From JAXLYX01 sp046351215 (GTDB lineage Bacteria > Myxococcota_A > Polyangia > Polyangiales > Houyiibacteriaceae), in the NCBI GenBank assembly GCA_046351215.1, contig JAXLYX010000005.1:124001-188000 (forward strand): a stretch of 64,000 nucleotides of DNA. Direction: 5' to 3'. Positions 21,482 through 31,709 of this stretch are shown here, piece by piece. Below the pieces are notes generated by a model. That model searched no databases and was not told the origin of the DNA. It worked only from the letters and a program-made list of their open reading frames with translations. The position numbers and the translations under genes are program-made. Numbering within the stretch: position 1 is the first letter of the stretch; each line of letters opens with the position of its first letter.

Positions 21482-21981
21482 GCGGGACCGAGCCGCCCCG
21501 GCTCGCGCTCGTCGTCGCGATCGCGCGCGGCGGCGTCATCGGCCGCGAGAACGGCCTGCCGTGGCACGTCCCGGAGGACCTCAAGCACTTCCGTCGGGTG
21601 ACGACGGGACATGCCGTCATCATGGGCCGGAAGACCCATCTCTCGATCGGCAGGCCCCTGCCGAACCGGCGGAACATCGTCGTCTCGCGCACGCCCGGCT
21701 TCGCCCCGGAAGGCTGCGAAGTGGCGCCGGATCTGGCGACGGCGATCGCCCTCGCCCGCACCTCGGACGAGGCGCCCCGCATCATCGGCGGCGCGATGCT
21801 CTACGCCGAGGCGATGCCTCTCGTCACCGACCTCTTCCTGACCGAGCTCGATCTCGAGGTGGAGGGCGACGCCCACTTCCCGCCCTTCGATCGCGGCGAG
21901 TTCGAGGAGGTGGAGCGGACGCGCGGCGAGACACCGGGCGTCTCGTTCGTCTCCCTTCGGCGGCGGAGAGCCGGAGCCTGA
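21478..21981 (+). CDS. folA: Dihydrofolate reductase
   Basis: A 167-residue NADPH-dependent reductase that regenerates tetrahydrofolate consumed by ThyA. The active-site motif LPWHVPEDLKHF carries the catalytic acid (D34). VIMGRKTHLSIGRPLPNRRNIVVSR and IIGGAMLY are the NADPH-binding segments. It is coupled to thyA by a 4-nt overlap, a common functional pair. Confidence 0.95.
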   Translation: MSGTEPPRLALVVAIARGGVIGRENGLPWHVPEDLKHFRRVTTGHAVIMGRKTHLSIGRPLPNRRNIVVSRTPGFAPEGCEVAPDLATAIALARTSDEAPRIIGGAMLYAEAMPLVTDLFLTELDLEVEGDAHFPPFDRGEFEEVERTRGETPGVSFVSLRRRRAGA

Positions 21982-21997
21982 GGGCACCGGCGCCTCG

Positions 21998-23329
21998 TCA
22001 CCGGGCGGCGGCCTGGATCGCGAGGGCGGACAGCACCTGCAGCGCCATGCGCGCCTGGTAGTCGTCGGGGAACGGCAGCGCAGCGGCCTGCGTGGGCGTC
22101 TCGCGGGGCGCATTCCGTGCCGCCGCGGGTGACGGGGCGGCGACGGCTCCGGAAGGCTCGAGGTGGCCTTCCAGCGTCGCCTCGCGCACGTCGACGCCGC
22201 GGGCCGCGGCCTCGCGGAGCGCGTCGGCGGAGATCGGCTCGACGAGGACGTCGGGCTCGATCCCGAGCGCCTGGATCGACCGCCCGCTCGGCGTGAAGTA
22301 GCGGGCCGTCGTGAGCTTGATGGCGCCGCCATCCGGGAGCTCGATGACGTTCTGGACGCTGCCCTTCCCGAAGGTCCGCACGCCGACGACGACGGCGCGT
22401 CGGTGATCGCGCAGCGCACCGGCCACGATCTCCGCCGCGCTCGCCGTGAGGCCGTTGACGAGCACGACGATCGGCCAGTCGGGGCGCGTTCCCGGGCGAC
22501 GCGCGCGCACCTCGTCGACGATGCGATCGCCGCGTCCGCGCGTGCTGACGATGACCCCGTCCGCGAGGAACTCGTCGGCGACGAGGATCGCCTGCTGGAG
22601 CAGGCCGCCGCCGTTGTCGCGGAGGTCGAGCAGGATGCCCCGGACGCCCCCGCTCCGCTCGGTCTCGGCGACGGCCAGATCGAGCGCGCGCTCGAGCTCG
22701 AGGGCCGTGGAGTCCTGGAAGCTCCGGAGCCGTACGTGGACGATGCGATCCGGGAGCACGCGCGCCTCGACGGCGCGCACCTCGATGAACGCGCGGACGA
22801 GGTGGAATTCGAGGGCCTCGTCGTGTCCCTCCCTGCGGACAGCCACGTCCACCGCCGTGCCCGGCTCGCCGCGCATGCGACGGATCGACTCGTCGATGCG
22901 CATGTCGCGCGCCGGTCGACCGTCGATGCGCAGCAGGCGGTCCCCGGGCTTCATCCCGGCGCGTTCGGCGGGCCCTCCGGGGTAGGCGGCGAGGACGACG
23001 AGCCATCCGTCGTCCACGGAGATCTCCACGCCGACGCCCGCGAACCGGCCTTCCGTCTGGGTCGTGAAGAGGCGGTACGCCTCGGGATCGAGGTAGTCCG
23101 AGTGCGGGTCGAGCGACTGCATCATCCCGGAGAGCGCGCCCCGGACGAGTCGTTCCTGATCGACCGCATCCACGTAGCTGGTCTCGATGTGCGCGAGCGC
23201 ACGGGCGAAGACGCCGAGAGCGCGGAACGGGCTCACCTCCTCGGGCTCGGCCGACACGGTCCGGACGGCCGCGAAAGCGAGGAGGAGCGCGACCGAGGAC
23301 GACAACCAACGCACCCGCCGACCTTTCAC
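21998..23329 (-). CDS. S41 C-terminal processing peptidase (CtpA-like)
   Basis: A 443-residue exported protease. A signal peptide (VRWLSSSVALLLAFAAVRTVSA) is followed by a helical cap, a PDZ domain (about 85-165, with AAYPGGPAERAGMKPGDRL) and the S41 catalytic core. Its nucleophile Ser lies in NGLTASAAEIVAGAL (about residue 296), with the Lys base in RTFGKGSVQN about 25 residues later. The start is GTG 23327-23329, because GGAGGT lies 4 nt upstream; an ATG 30 nt further up would place that site inside the gene. Likely periplasmic protein quality control or processing. Confidence 0.88.
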   Translation of the reverse strand: MKGRRVRWLSSSVALLLAFAAVRTVSAEPEEVSPFRALGVFARALAHIETSYVDAVDQERLVRGALSGMMQSLDPHSDYLDPEAYRLFTTQTEGRFAGVGVEISVDDGWLVVLAAYPGGPAERAGMKPGDRLLRIDGRPARDMRIDESIRRMRGEPGTAVDVAVRREGHDEALEFHLVRAFIEVRAVEARVLPDRIVHVRLRSFQDSTALELERALDLAVAETERSGGVRGILLDLRDNGGGLLQQAILVADEFLADGVIVSTRGRGDRIVDEVRARRPGTRPDWPIVVLVNGLTASAAEIVAGALRDHRRAVVVGVRTFGKGSVQNVIELPDGGAIKLTTARYFTPSGRSIQALGIEPDVLVEPISADALREAAARGVDVREATLEGHLEPSGAVAAPSPAAARNAPRETPTQAAALPFPDDYQARMALQVLSALAIQAAAR

Positions 23330-23333
23330 GCTG

Positions 23334-23339
23334 ACCTCC
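23334..23339 (-). promoter_or_regulatory. Shine-Dalgarno GGAGGT that fixes the S41 peptidase start
   Basis: A perfect GGAGGT on the minus strand, 4 nt before GTG 23329. It makes the upstream in-frame ATG at 23359 unlikely. Confidence 0.6.
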
Positions 23340-23449
23340 CCGCAACGGAGCGTTGACACGGCACCGTCGCCAAGTGTAGTACCAACGCTGCTGCACGCCG
23401 CGATCGTGCGCAGACGTCCCGAAAGAGACGCGCGGAGGAACAGAGCATC

Positions 23450-23638
23450 ATGGCCGGAACCGACAAGAGGAAGCAGAGCCTATACTTCCCGGAGTCGATG
23501 CTGCAGGACATCCAGGTGGAAGCGGCGCGTCTCGATCGTTCGCTTTCGTGGATCGTGCAGCGTTGCGTCAAGATCGGGCTCCAGGAGATCCGCAAGCTCC
23601 CGTCCGTGAACGACATCCCGGACGACGCCGAGGAGTGA
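23450..23638 (+). CDS. TIGR04563-type small protein, ribbon-helix-helix-like
   Basis: A 62-residue protein resembling the TIGR04563 family, which I know only from myxobacteria-type genomes. The pattern KQSLYFPESMLQDIQVEA followed by LDRSLSWIVQRCVKIG looks like a ribbon-helix-helix DNA-binding fold (one strand, two helices), with an acidic tail. It starts at ATG 23450 behind GGAGGAACAGAGC. Probably a small DNA-binding regulator; no target is evident. Confidence 0.75.
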   Translation: MAGTDKRKQSLYFPESMLQDIQVEAARLDRSLSWIVQRCVKIGLQEIRKLPSVNDIPDDAEE

Positions 23639-23941
23639 TCCCCGGCTTCGCGGCGCCTGCGCGCGAGGGCACTCGCCTTCGCTCGTGACGCCGCGACCCG
23701 CACCGACGCGCCACGCCCAAGAACCTCTGGCCATCGAAGTGCTGGCCGAGGCGATGGAGGCCTACGCGACGCGGGACCCACCCACGGCCGTTTCGCGGCC
23801 AAGCTCCGGAAGCCCCCGACGTCGCCCCCCAAGGGCTTCGCGCGGGGGCTTTCGAGCTCCGTCGCCCAAACGGCTCGCCGCCCGGCCACCGCCCCTCCTC
23901 TCGGTGGGGGCGATCGCGCGGGCGGCGCCTTGGAGGTCCGC
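23639..23941. other. Intergenic region, 303 bp, one hairpin
   Basis: No convincing gene. It holds a 9-bp inverted repeat (23810-23818 with 23843-23851, AAGCCCCCG/CGGGGGCTT, 24-nt loop) followed by TTCG. This could be a terminator between the convergent small regulator and FHA genes. Nothing else recognised. Confidence 0.4.
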
Positions 23942-25102
<1,161 letters not shown>

Positions 25103-25151
25103 CGGAGCCTCCTCTCTCGACGAACGATGGTGCGACCGGGCGGGCCGGGTA

Positions 25152-26117
25152 TCAGGTGGTCATCTCGACGCGCAGGAGCTGCTTGCCGAGGAAGAGATAG
25201 TCGCCGTGGTGGAGCTCCTGCTCCCCGCGGATGCGAACGAACGAGCCGTTGCGCGAGTTGAGATCGACGAGCACGAACTGACCGGGGCCGGTCATGTCCA
25301 CCCGCGCGTGGTTGCCCGACATGAAGACGTCGAGCGGGAAGTTCATGTCCGCTTCCTCGCGGCCGATCAGCACGCTCGACTCGCGCGCGCAGTGCGTCAT
25401 GCCGGCCATGCCGCCGGCGACGATCTGCACGACGCGGAAGACGCTCGGCCGCTTCGGCGACGAGTAGAAGTACGTCTGATCGGGGCCGGGACCGGCGCTG
25501 TCCGCCGGCGCGGCGTCGAGTCGGAAGACCTGCTCGCCGCAGAGGAAGAGGTCGCCCGGCACGAGCGGCACCTGGCCACGGACGCGGAGATACACGCCGT
25601 TGACGCTACCCTCGTCGCGAACGACGAGCTTGTCGCCGCGGTAGATGAAGTTCGCGTGCCGCGGCGAGAGCCAGGGATCGTCCGGGAAGAGGATCTGCGC
25701 GTCCTGTCGCCCCGCGACGTGCTCCGTGCCCTGGAGGAGATAGCTGAGCCCCTCGACCCCCTGGTCGCCACGGATGAGGATCAGCCGCGCCTTGCCCGGC
25801 GCCTGCATGGCCCCGAAATAATCCGTCTGCGCGCTCTGCACGATCGGCGGAACGACCGCGCCGCAGGCCCCACAGAACTTGTGGCCGGACGGCACCGGGC
25901 TCGAGCACTCCTTGCAGACGTAGTTCCGGGCTTGCTCCATCGCTTCCTCCTCGGACGCGGGCGCTGTCCGCGCCGATGATGTCGAATCCGCCGTAGCAGC
26001 AGGCTCGGCGCCCGCCTTCACGCTCGTGAGCAGGTTCCCGCAGTGGACGCACCGCTCCCCATGCATCGGGTTGAACGCGTCACACTGACCGCAGACGATG
26101 CCAACGTACTCTTCCAT
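25152..26117 (-). CDS. Zinc-ribbon protein with two FHA domains (B)
   Basis: A 321-residue paralogue of the neighbouring gene with the same order of parts. Ribbon CGQC...CVHC is at 9-27, a linker follows, then ribbon CKEC...CGAC (about 68-88), FHA 1 (HVAGRQDA, SPRHANFI, DEGSVNGVYLRV) and FHA 2 (LIGREEAD, MSGNHARVD, DLNSRNGSFVRI). The linker is shorter than in A. The conserved ribbon-ribbon-FHA-FHA plan suggests tandem duplication. The partner kinase is not in the window. Confidence 0.85.
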   Translation of the reverse strand: MEEYVGIVCGQCDAFNPMHGERCVHCGNLLTSVKAGAEPAATADSTSSARTAPASEEEAMEQARNYVCKECSSPVPSGHKFCGACGAVVPPIVQSAQTDYFGAMQAPGKARLILIRGDQGVEGLSYLLQGTEHVAGRQDAQILFPDDPWLSPRHANFIYRGDKLVVRDEGSVNGVYLRVRGQVPLVPGDLFLCGEQVFRLDAAPADSAGPGPDQTYFYSSPKRPSVFRVVQIVAGGMAGMTHCARESSVLIGREEADMNFPLDVFMSGNHARVDMTGPGQFVLVDLNSRNGSFVRIRGEQELHHGDYLFLGKQLLRVEMTT

Positions 26118-26171
26118 GCGTCTCGCGGTGGCCCCTCGGAACGAGCGAGATCGGATTCGTAGGCGAATTCC

Positions 26172-29100
26172 CTACCGATCGTCAATCTCTGCGTCGTTTC
26201 CGGTCACCTGTCCCGCCGGAGAGGCCCCGGGCCCGGCGACGAGCGCCGCCTCCGCCGCCCGCCGGACCCTCGGCTCCGGGTCGCCGTCCCGCGAGGCGCG
26301 GAGGGCCGGGAGCGCTGGATCGCGACCCGCGACGGCGCGTGCGGCCGCCTCCCGGACGACGGCGTAGGGGTCGCTGGCGAGGATCGCGAGCAGGACCCGA
26401 TCGGAGAAGGCCGAGCGCTGCCGGCCGAGGTAGTCGACCAGGGCGAGGCGGAGAGGGAACGGCGTGGCCGGGGAGGCGAGGCCCTCGAGCACCGGCTCCT
26501 CCTCGGAAGCGGGGGCGGTGCGACGAACCGAGAGGGCGGCGGCCACGACCTCGGAGCTCGGATCGGCGAGGCGGGCCGCGACGAACGGCTCCGCACGAGC
26601 CGGATCGAGCCACGCGAGCAGGCGGACGATGCGTCGACGGAGCTCGGGCTCGGGCCGTTCGCCGGCGTCGAGAAGGGGCCGGAAGACGGTCGCGCGCGCG
26701 ACGACGTCGAGCCGGCCCTCGTCGACCTCGAGCACGGAGAGCGCGCTCCGAGCCGTCTCCGTGTCGGCGCCGAGGGCCGTCGCGAGCGTCGCGGCGAGCG
26801 CATCGGCGTACGCCTCGCCGGCTCCCGGCGGTGCGGCCTCGGCCGCCGCGCGGAGGAACGCATCCACGCCGAGCTCCGGGCTCGCTCCGATCGGCGCACC
26901 GGACGGTCGCTCGAAACGGAGCGCGTGGTCGGAGAACGCGGCCGCCGCGAGGCGACGGCGATCGGGATCGGAATCGAGGAGCGCGGGGCGGGCGGCGTCG
27001 CGAGCAGCGCCGCCACCGAGGGCCGCGAGGCCCCCGAGACAGCCGAGCCCCGCGAGGCCCCCTTCGTCGGCACCGAGCCGCAGCCGCTCGAGCGAGTCCA
27101 CGTCCCCGAGCCGCCCGAGCGAGAGCGCGGCGTACGCGGAGACCGCCCGGTGACGATCGCGCACGACGAGCTCGCGGAGCGAGGGAAGCGCGCCGCGATC
27201 GCCGAGGCGCACGAGCCCCTCCATCGCCTCGATCCGGACGACGGGATCGGCATCCCCGAGGAGCGTCCGGAGGGCCTCCCGATCCGCCGCTCCCGCATGC
27301 TGGGCGACGGCCCAAGCCGCGAGACCGCGGAGGCGGCGCTCGTCGCCCGCGAGGAGGGCCCGGAAACGCGGGAGGAGACGGGGTGAGCCGAGGCGCGCGG
27401 CCAGGACGAGCGCCCGGGCCCTCGGCTCGAAGGGCCCCGGGTGCTCGGCCAGGGCGAGGAGAGGCTCGGCGGCCGCAGGGGGCTCGAGGATCGAGAGCAC
27501 GTCCACGGCCATGCGACGTTGCCCGGGATCGACGTCGGCGAGGGCTTCGAGGAGGGGGAAGAGCGCTCGGCCGGAGAGGCGCGCGAGCGAGGCCCTCGCC
27601 GCGTCGGCGCCTTCGCCTCCGGCCGCGACGGCCCGGGCCAGCGTCGGCACGAGCGCGTCGTAGACCTCGACGAGGACCTTCCGGGGCAGTGGACGCCGAG
27701 GATTCGCGAGCACGATCGGGAGCAGCCCCTGCTCGAGCTCTTCGAGCCTCCCCGTGGCGACGTGGAGCGCCAAGGTCGCGCGCCCCGCGCGCGCGACGAG
27801 GTCGTCGTCCGGACAACGCGACAGCACTGCCAGGTACAGGGCACCCGCTTCGTTCGTCCGACCGAGGGAAGCCTCGATGGCGGCGAGATCGAGAGCGGTC
27901 GCGAACTGGCGATCGTCGGCCGTGAGGACCGCACGGTAGGCATCGGCCGCGGGCCCGAGCTCGTTGCGCGCCCGGTGGAGGTCTCCGAGGCGGCGCTCCG
28001 CGACGGCATCGCCGGGGCTCCTCTCCACGGCCTCGCGTGCGTAGCGGAGGGCGTCCTCGTCGCGATAGAGCGCGAGCGCGTGCTCCGCCATGCGTCCGAG
28101 GTAGAGCGTGGCTCGCCGCGGATCGGCCTCGACCAGCTTCGCGAGCACCTCGATCGCGCCTGCGCGATCGCCGCGCGAGACGCGCAGCCGCTCGAGCGCC
28201 GCGAGGGACTCCACATCGCCGGGGCGGAGCGCGACCAGCCGTCCGATGACGCGCTCCGCCGCCCCGTGAGCCGGCGGACGCAGCCGTGCATACGCCTCGA
28301 CGAGGAGGAGGCCGGCCGACTCGTCGGGCGGGTCCGTTGCGAAGTCCCGCTCCCAGCCCGCGATCCGCGCCGGCAGCTCCCCTCGGCGTTCGGCGATCCC
28401 GACGCGTCGACGGCGAGCCTCGCGCTGGTGTTCCGCATCCGGCGAGCGCGCGAGGACGACCTCCAGGAGCGCCGCGGCCTCCTCGTCGCGGCGAGCCCGC
28501 GTCGCCGGCGTCTCGGCGGCTCTCGGAGCCTCGAGGACGTCCGAGAGGGCCTCGAGCACCGGGACCGAGTCCGGAGCCAGCAGGGCCGCTGCACGGAGCT
28601 CGGCCTCGGCTTCGTCGAGCAGACCGTGGCGCGCGAGAGCACGGCCGACCTCGAGCCGGGCCTCGAGCGGATCGGCGGAGAGCGTGCGGAGACGCTCGAA
28701 CGCGCGCCGCGCTCCCTCGCGATCCCCGTCGCCGAGCCGCAGATCGCCGAGCGCGACGAGGTTCGCGGGATCGTCCGGCGCGATGCGTGCGAGCTGCTCG
28801 ACCTCGCGACGCACGCGCTCCCGATCGCCCCAGCGCTCGAAGAGCAGGGCGAGGGCCGCGTGCAGCACGGGATCGTTCGGGGCCGCGCGGCCCGCTTCGT
28901 CCGCGACGGCGATGGCCTCGGGGAGCCGCCCCGACCGGCGCAGGACCTCGGCGAGCTCGACGAGGTAACGGGTCTCCCGCGGGACGAGCACGACGAGCCC
29001 CCGGTACGCCGAGACGAGCGCGTCGATCCGGCCCGTGCGTCCGAGCACGCGCACGAGACCGAGACGCAGGTCGACGTCGCGGGGCGCGACCGCGATCGCA

Positions 29101-30203
29101 CGCTCGTAGGCGACGATCGCGCGTTCGTCCTCGCCCGACTCGTCGAGGAGTCGGGCGAGGAGCGCGAGCGTGGCGGCATCGCGGCGGCCCGAGCCGGAGA
29201 GCTCGCCGACGAGCTCGGGAAGGCTACCGGCGGCACGGTGGGCCTCGACGCGGGCGTCGTCGATCTCGCGCACGAGCCCCGGCTGCGACCGCGCCGCGGC
29301 CCTGGCCGTCCGCAGCGTGTCGAGGGCCGCCCGCGGATCGCCGACCGCGATCTGCTCCCGTGCCAGCGCGATGCGCACCGGGACCTCGGCCCTCGGATCC
29401 CCTCGCGAGGCCGCAGCGAGCCGGAGCAGCTCCTCGACCGCACGGCCGTGCTCGCCCGCTTCCCCGAGGGCGCGGGCGTACTCCGTCCGCGCGAACGCGT
29501 CTGCACCACGCGCGAGCGAATCGTACCGAGCGCGTGCATCCGCGAAGTCGCCCTCGGCGATCGCGAGCCGCCCGAGCGTCCTCTCGAGCTCCGCTCGGTC
29601 GACGGCGGAGCGTGTCGCCTCGAGGGCGCGTGCATAATCCCTCCGCGCCTCGGCCCGATCCCCACGGGACTCGGCCAGCGCCCCGAGCCCGCGGTGCGCG
29701 AGCGCGGAGTCGGGGCGCTCGGCGAGCGCCTCCTCGAAGCGGCGGCGGGCTTCCTCCGGAGCGCGACGCGCGAGCGCGATCTGGGCGAGGACCAGCGTCG
29801 CCGCGAACCGTTGGCCGGGGTCGGCGAGGCGCGCCTCGAAGTCGCGCACCGCCCTCGCGAGATCTCCGTCCCGCTCCCGGTAGAGCGAGAGCAGGCGCTC
29901 GAGCGCGAAGCCGCTCCGTGGATCGGCGAGGACGAGCGCGGTGTAGCGGGCGAAGAGCGTCGCCTCCCTCCCTGCCGCGCCCTCCTCGACGGCCCCGGCC
30001 GTCCCTTCGCGAGGGCGCTCCGTCCTCTCGGCATCCCGGCTCGCGGCATGGGACGTCGTCGGCCGCGGGCCGCGCGTCGAGGGAGCCCGAGGAGTCGTCC
30101 GGCGCTCCCGCGTCAGCGACCAATCCTGTGCATGCCCAGGGACTGCGGCGTGCAGCGCGCAGACGAGGGCGAGGAGGCCGAGGCGTCGAGGAGCAATCCC
30201 CAC
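26172..30203 (-). CDS. Giant exported TPR and HEAT-repeat protein
   Basis: About 1343 residues. A short signal peptide (start V, then APRRLGLLALVCALHAA, cleavage after GHA) is followed by a low-complexity region. Residues from ~60 to ~900 are tetratricopeptide repeats (e.g. PDSALAHRGLGALAESRGD, PNDPVLHAALALLFERWGD, PGDAVAERRLGDLHRARNE). The C-terminal ~430 residues are HEAT/PBS-lyase-type repeats (DADPVVRIEAMEGLVRLGDR, DPYAVVREAAARAVAGRDP). It looks like a periplasmic protein-protein scaffold. I chose GTG 30203: it gives the signal peptide, and a TGCTATCCT element ends 6 nt upstream. Longer in-frame starts extend into upstream DNA without export features. Confidence 0.75.
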   Translation of the reverse strand: MGIAPRRLGLLALVCALHAAVPGHAQDWSLTRERRTTPRAPSTRGPRPTTSHAASRDAERTERPREGTAGAVEEGAAGREATLFARYTALVLADPRSGFALERLLSLYRERDGDLARAVRDFEARLADPGQRFAATLVLAQIALARRAPEEARRRFEEALAERPDSALAHRGLGALAESRGDRAEARRDYARALEATRSAVDRAELERTLGRLAIAEGDFADARARYDSLARGADAFARTEYARALGEAGEHGRAVEELLRLAAASRGDPRAEVPVRIALAREQIAVGDPRAALDTLRTARAAARSQPGLVREIDDARVEAHRAAGSLPELVGELSGSGRRDAATLALLARLLDESGEDERAIVAYERAIAVAPRDVDLRLGLVRVLGRTGRIDALVSAYRGLVVLVPRETRYLVELAEVLRRSGRLPEAIAVADEAGRAAPNDPVLHAALALLFERWGDRERVRREVEQLARIAPDDPANLVALGDLRLGDGDREGARRAFERLRTLSADPLEARLEVGRALARHGLLDEAEAELRAAALLAPDSVPVLEALSDVLEAPRAAETPATRARRDEEAAALLEVVLARSPDAEHQREARRRRVGIAERRGELPARIAGWERDFATDPPDESAGLLLVEAYARLRPPAHGAAERVIGRLVALRPGDVESLAALERLRVSRGDRAGAIEVLAKLVEADPRRATLYLGRMAEHALALYRDEDALRYAREAVERSPGDAVAERRLGDLHRARNELGPAADAYRAVLTADDRQFATALDLAAIEASLGRTNEAGALYLAVLSRCPDDDLVARAGRATLALHVATGRLEELEQGLLPIVLANPRRPLPRKVLVEVYDALVPTLARAVAAGGEGADAARASLARLSGRALFPLLEALADVDPGQRRMAVDVLSILEPPAAAEPLLALAEHPGPFEPRARALVLAARLGSPRLLPRFRALLAGDERRLRGLAAWAVAQHAGAADREALRTLLGDADPVVRIEAMEGLVRLGDRGALPSLRELVVRDRHRAVSAYAALSLGRLGDVDSLERLRLGADEGGLAGLGCLGGLAALGGGAARDAARPALLDSDPDRRRLAAAAFSDHALRFERPSGAPIGASPELGVDAFLRAAAEAAPPGAGEAYADALAATLATALGADTETARSALSVLEVDEGRLDVVARATVFRPLLDAGERPEPELRRRIVRLLAWLDPARAEPFVAARLADPSSEVVAAALSVRRTAPASEEEPVLEGLASPATPFPLRLALVDYLGRQRSAFSDRVLLAILASDPYAVVREAAARAVAGRDPALPALRASRDGDPEPRVRRAAEAALVAGPGASPAGQVTGNDAEIDDR

Positions 30204-30209
30204 GGGCCG

Positions 30210-30218
30210 AGGATAGCA
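30210..30218 (-). promoter_or_regulatory. Extended -10 element TGCTATCCT before TPR/HEAT gene
   Basis: On the minus strand it ends 6 nt before GTG 30203, with no Shine-Dalgarno between. It belongs to the leaderless-type group. Confidence 0.45.
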
Positions 30219-30252
30219 GCCCGGCCCGGCGAACCGTGCCAGGCTCCCTCCG

Positions 30253-30933
30253 ATGACCTCGCTGCCCCGCGCCGTGGTCTTCGATCTCGATGGAACGCTC
30301 GTCGATTCGATCGAAGACATCGCTGCCTCGATGAACGTCTCGCTCGCGACCGTCGGCCGCCCCGGACACGATCTCGCGACGTATCGTCGCTTCGTCGGCG
30401 ACGGGCTGCGTGCGCTCGCCGCGCGCGCCGCCGCGGGCGCCGACGAAGCGACGATCGACCGCGTCGTCGCGTCGTTCCGCGCGCACTACGGCGACCACCT
30501 CTGCGATGCGACGCGTCCCTACCCCGGCATCCCCGAGATGGTGCGGGGGCTCCGAGCAGCCGGGATCCGCACGGCCGTGCTGAGCAACAAACCCCACGAC
30601 GCGACGCGAAGGCTCGTGAGCGCCCTCTTCGGCGACGACGCCTTCGACGACGTCCTCGGACAGCTCCCCGGCGCCCCGACGAAGCCCGACCCGGCCCCCG
30701 CCCGAGCGCAGCTCGCGCGGCTCGGCGTCCGCGCCGAGCATGCGGCGCTCGTCGGCGACAGCGAGATGGACGTCGCGACCGCCCTCTCCTGCGGCATGTG
30801 GCCGGTGGGGGTTTCCTGGGGCTTCCGTTCCGTCGCGACCCTCCGCGAGGCAGGCGCGGCGGTCGTGGTCGACCGGGCGGACGAGCTGCCGCCCCTGCTG
30901 CTCGCGCACTTCGAGTCCGGGAACGCGGCCTGA
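30253..30933 (+). CDS. HAD-family phosphoglycolate phosphatase-like hydrolase
   Basis: A 226-residue HAD superfamily phosphatase. Nucleophile D11 and acid D13 are in FDLDGTLVDS, motif II is VLSNKPHDAT, and motif III/IV is KPDPAPA with GDSEMDVATA (D169). A helical cap lies between. The family (Gph/PGP) removes phosphate from 2-phosphoglycolate, but substrate cannot be assigned from sequence alone. It starts at ATG 30253, divergent from the TPR/HEAT gene across 49 bp. Confidence 0.8.
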   Translation: MTSLPRAVVFDLDGTLVDSIEDIAASMNVSLATVGRPGHDLATYRRFVGDGLRALAARAAAGADEATIDRVVASFRAHYGDHLCDATRPYPGIPEMVRGLRAAGIRTAVLSNKPHDATRRLVSALFGDDAFDDVLGQLPGAPTKPDPAPARAQLARLGVRAEHAALVGDSEMDVATALSCGMWPVGVSWGFRSVATLREAGAAVVVDRADELPPLLLAHFESGNAA

Positions 30934-30963
30934 CCGCCGACGTGCGGCGGCCGGCTTTCTGGC

Positions 30964-30969
30964 TAGAGT
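30964..30969 (+). promoter_or_regulatory. TANNNT -10 element before DUF72-like gene
   Basis: TAGAGT ends 8 nt before ATG 30978; no Shine-Dalgarno. Leaderless-type. Confidence 0.45.
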
Positions 30970-30977
30970 GCGCCGCC

Positions 30978-31709
30978 ATGACCATCCACGTCGGCGCGCT
31001 GCTCGACCGTTTCCCGGGCCCCAAGTACGTCAAGAGCCTCCACTTCGCGGAGCTCTCCTTCCGGGAGCCGCTGCCCCGCCCCGCGACGCTCGCCCGCTAC
31101 CGACGGGAAGCGCCGGAGTCGCTGCGCATCGCCCTCGTGGCGCCGAAGAGCTGCGTGGTCGCGAAGGAGGGTCCCCTGCGCCTCGAGTCGCTCGGGCCCC
31201 GTCTGCAGTGGCTGAACGACGCCGCGGACGCCCTCGGCGCCATCGCCGTCGTCGTGCCGACCGGCAGCGACGTCACGACGGGGCAGCGCGATCGCGCGCG
31301 CCTCGAGGCCTATTTCGGCGCCCTCCGCAAGGTGGCGGGTCGCAGCCTCGTCTGGTCTCCCGCGGGTCTGTGGGAGGACGAGGAGGCCGCGCGGATGGCC
31401 GCGAAGCTCGGCGCGGTGTTGGCGGTCGATCCGCTCGAGCACGACGTCCCGCGGGGCCCGATCGCGTACGCGAGGATCCGCACCCTGGGCGTGCGCAGCC
31501 GACTCTCGACGGGCCTGCTGATGGAGGCTGCCGAGGCGCTCGACGCCTCGGGCGCGGGCACGGCGTACGTATCCGTCGCGTCGGCCACCTCGTTCCGCGA
31601 CGCCCGCTCGCTGGCGACGCTCGTCGCGGGCGCCGCGGTCGAGCGCGAGAGCGGCGAGGACGAGGACGATTCCTTCGACGACGACGAGTCGTTCGACGAC
31701 GAGGAATGA
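30978..31709 (+). CDS. DUF72 (YecE)-like protein with acidic tail
   Basis: A 243-residue protein whose N-terminal two thirds resemble DUF72 TIM-barrel proteins (FAELSFREPLPRPATLARYR; PESLRIALVAPKS; LWEDEEAARMAAKLGAVL). The last ~17 residues are almost all Asp, Glu, Ser and Phe. Function of DUF72 is unknown. The stop overlaps the start of the NFACT gene (ATGA), so the two are coupled. Confidence 0.65.
   Translation: MTIHVGALLDRFPGPKYVKSLHFAELSFREPLPRPATLARYRREAPESLRIALVAPKSCVVAKEGPLRLESLGPRLQWLNDAADALGAIAVVVPTGSDVTTGQRDRARLEAYFGALRKVAGRSLVWSPAGLWEDEEAARMAAKLGAVLAVDPLEHDVPRGPIAYARIRTLGVRSRLSTGLLMEAAEALDASGAGTAYVSVASATSFRDARSLATLVAGAAVERESGEDEDDSFDDDESFDDEE

Noticed and set aside
26204..30049. 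Alternative ~1280-codon frame on the same strand as the TPR/HEAT protein
   Set aside because: It is Ser/Arg/Pro-rich and featureless, whereas the chosen frame has a signal peptide and regular TPR and HEAT repeats.
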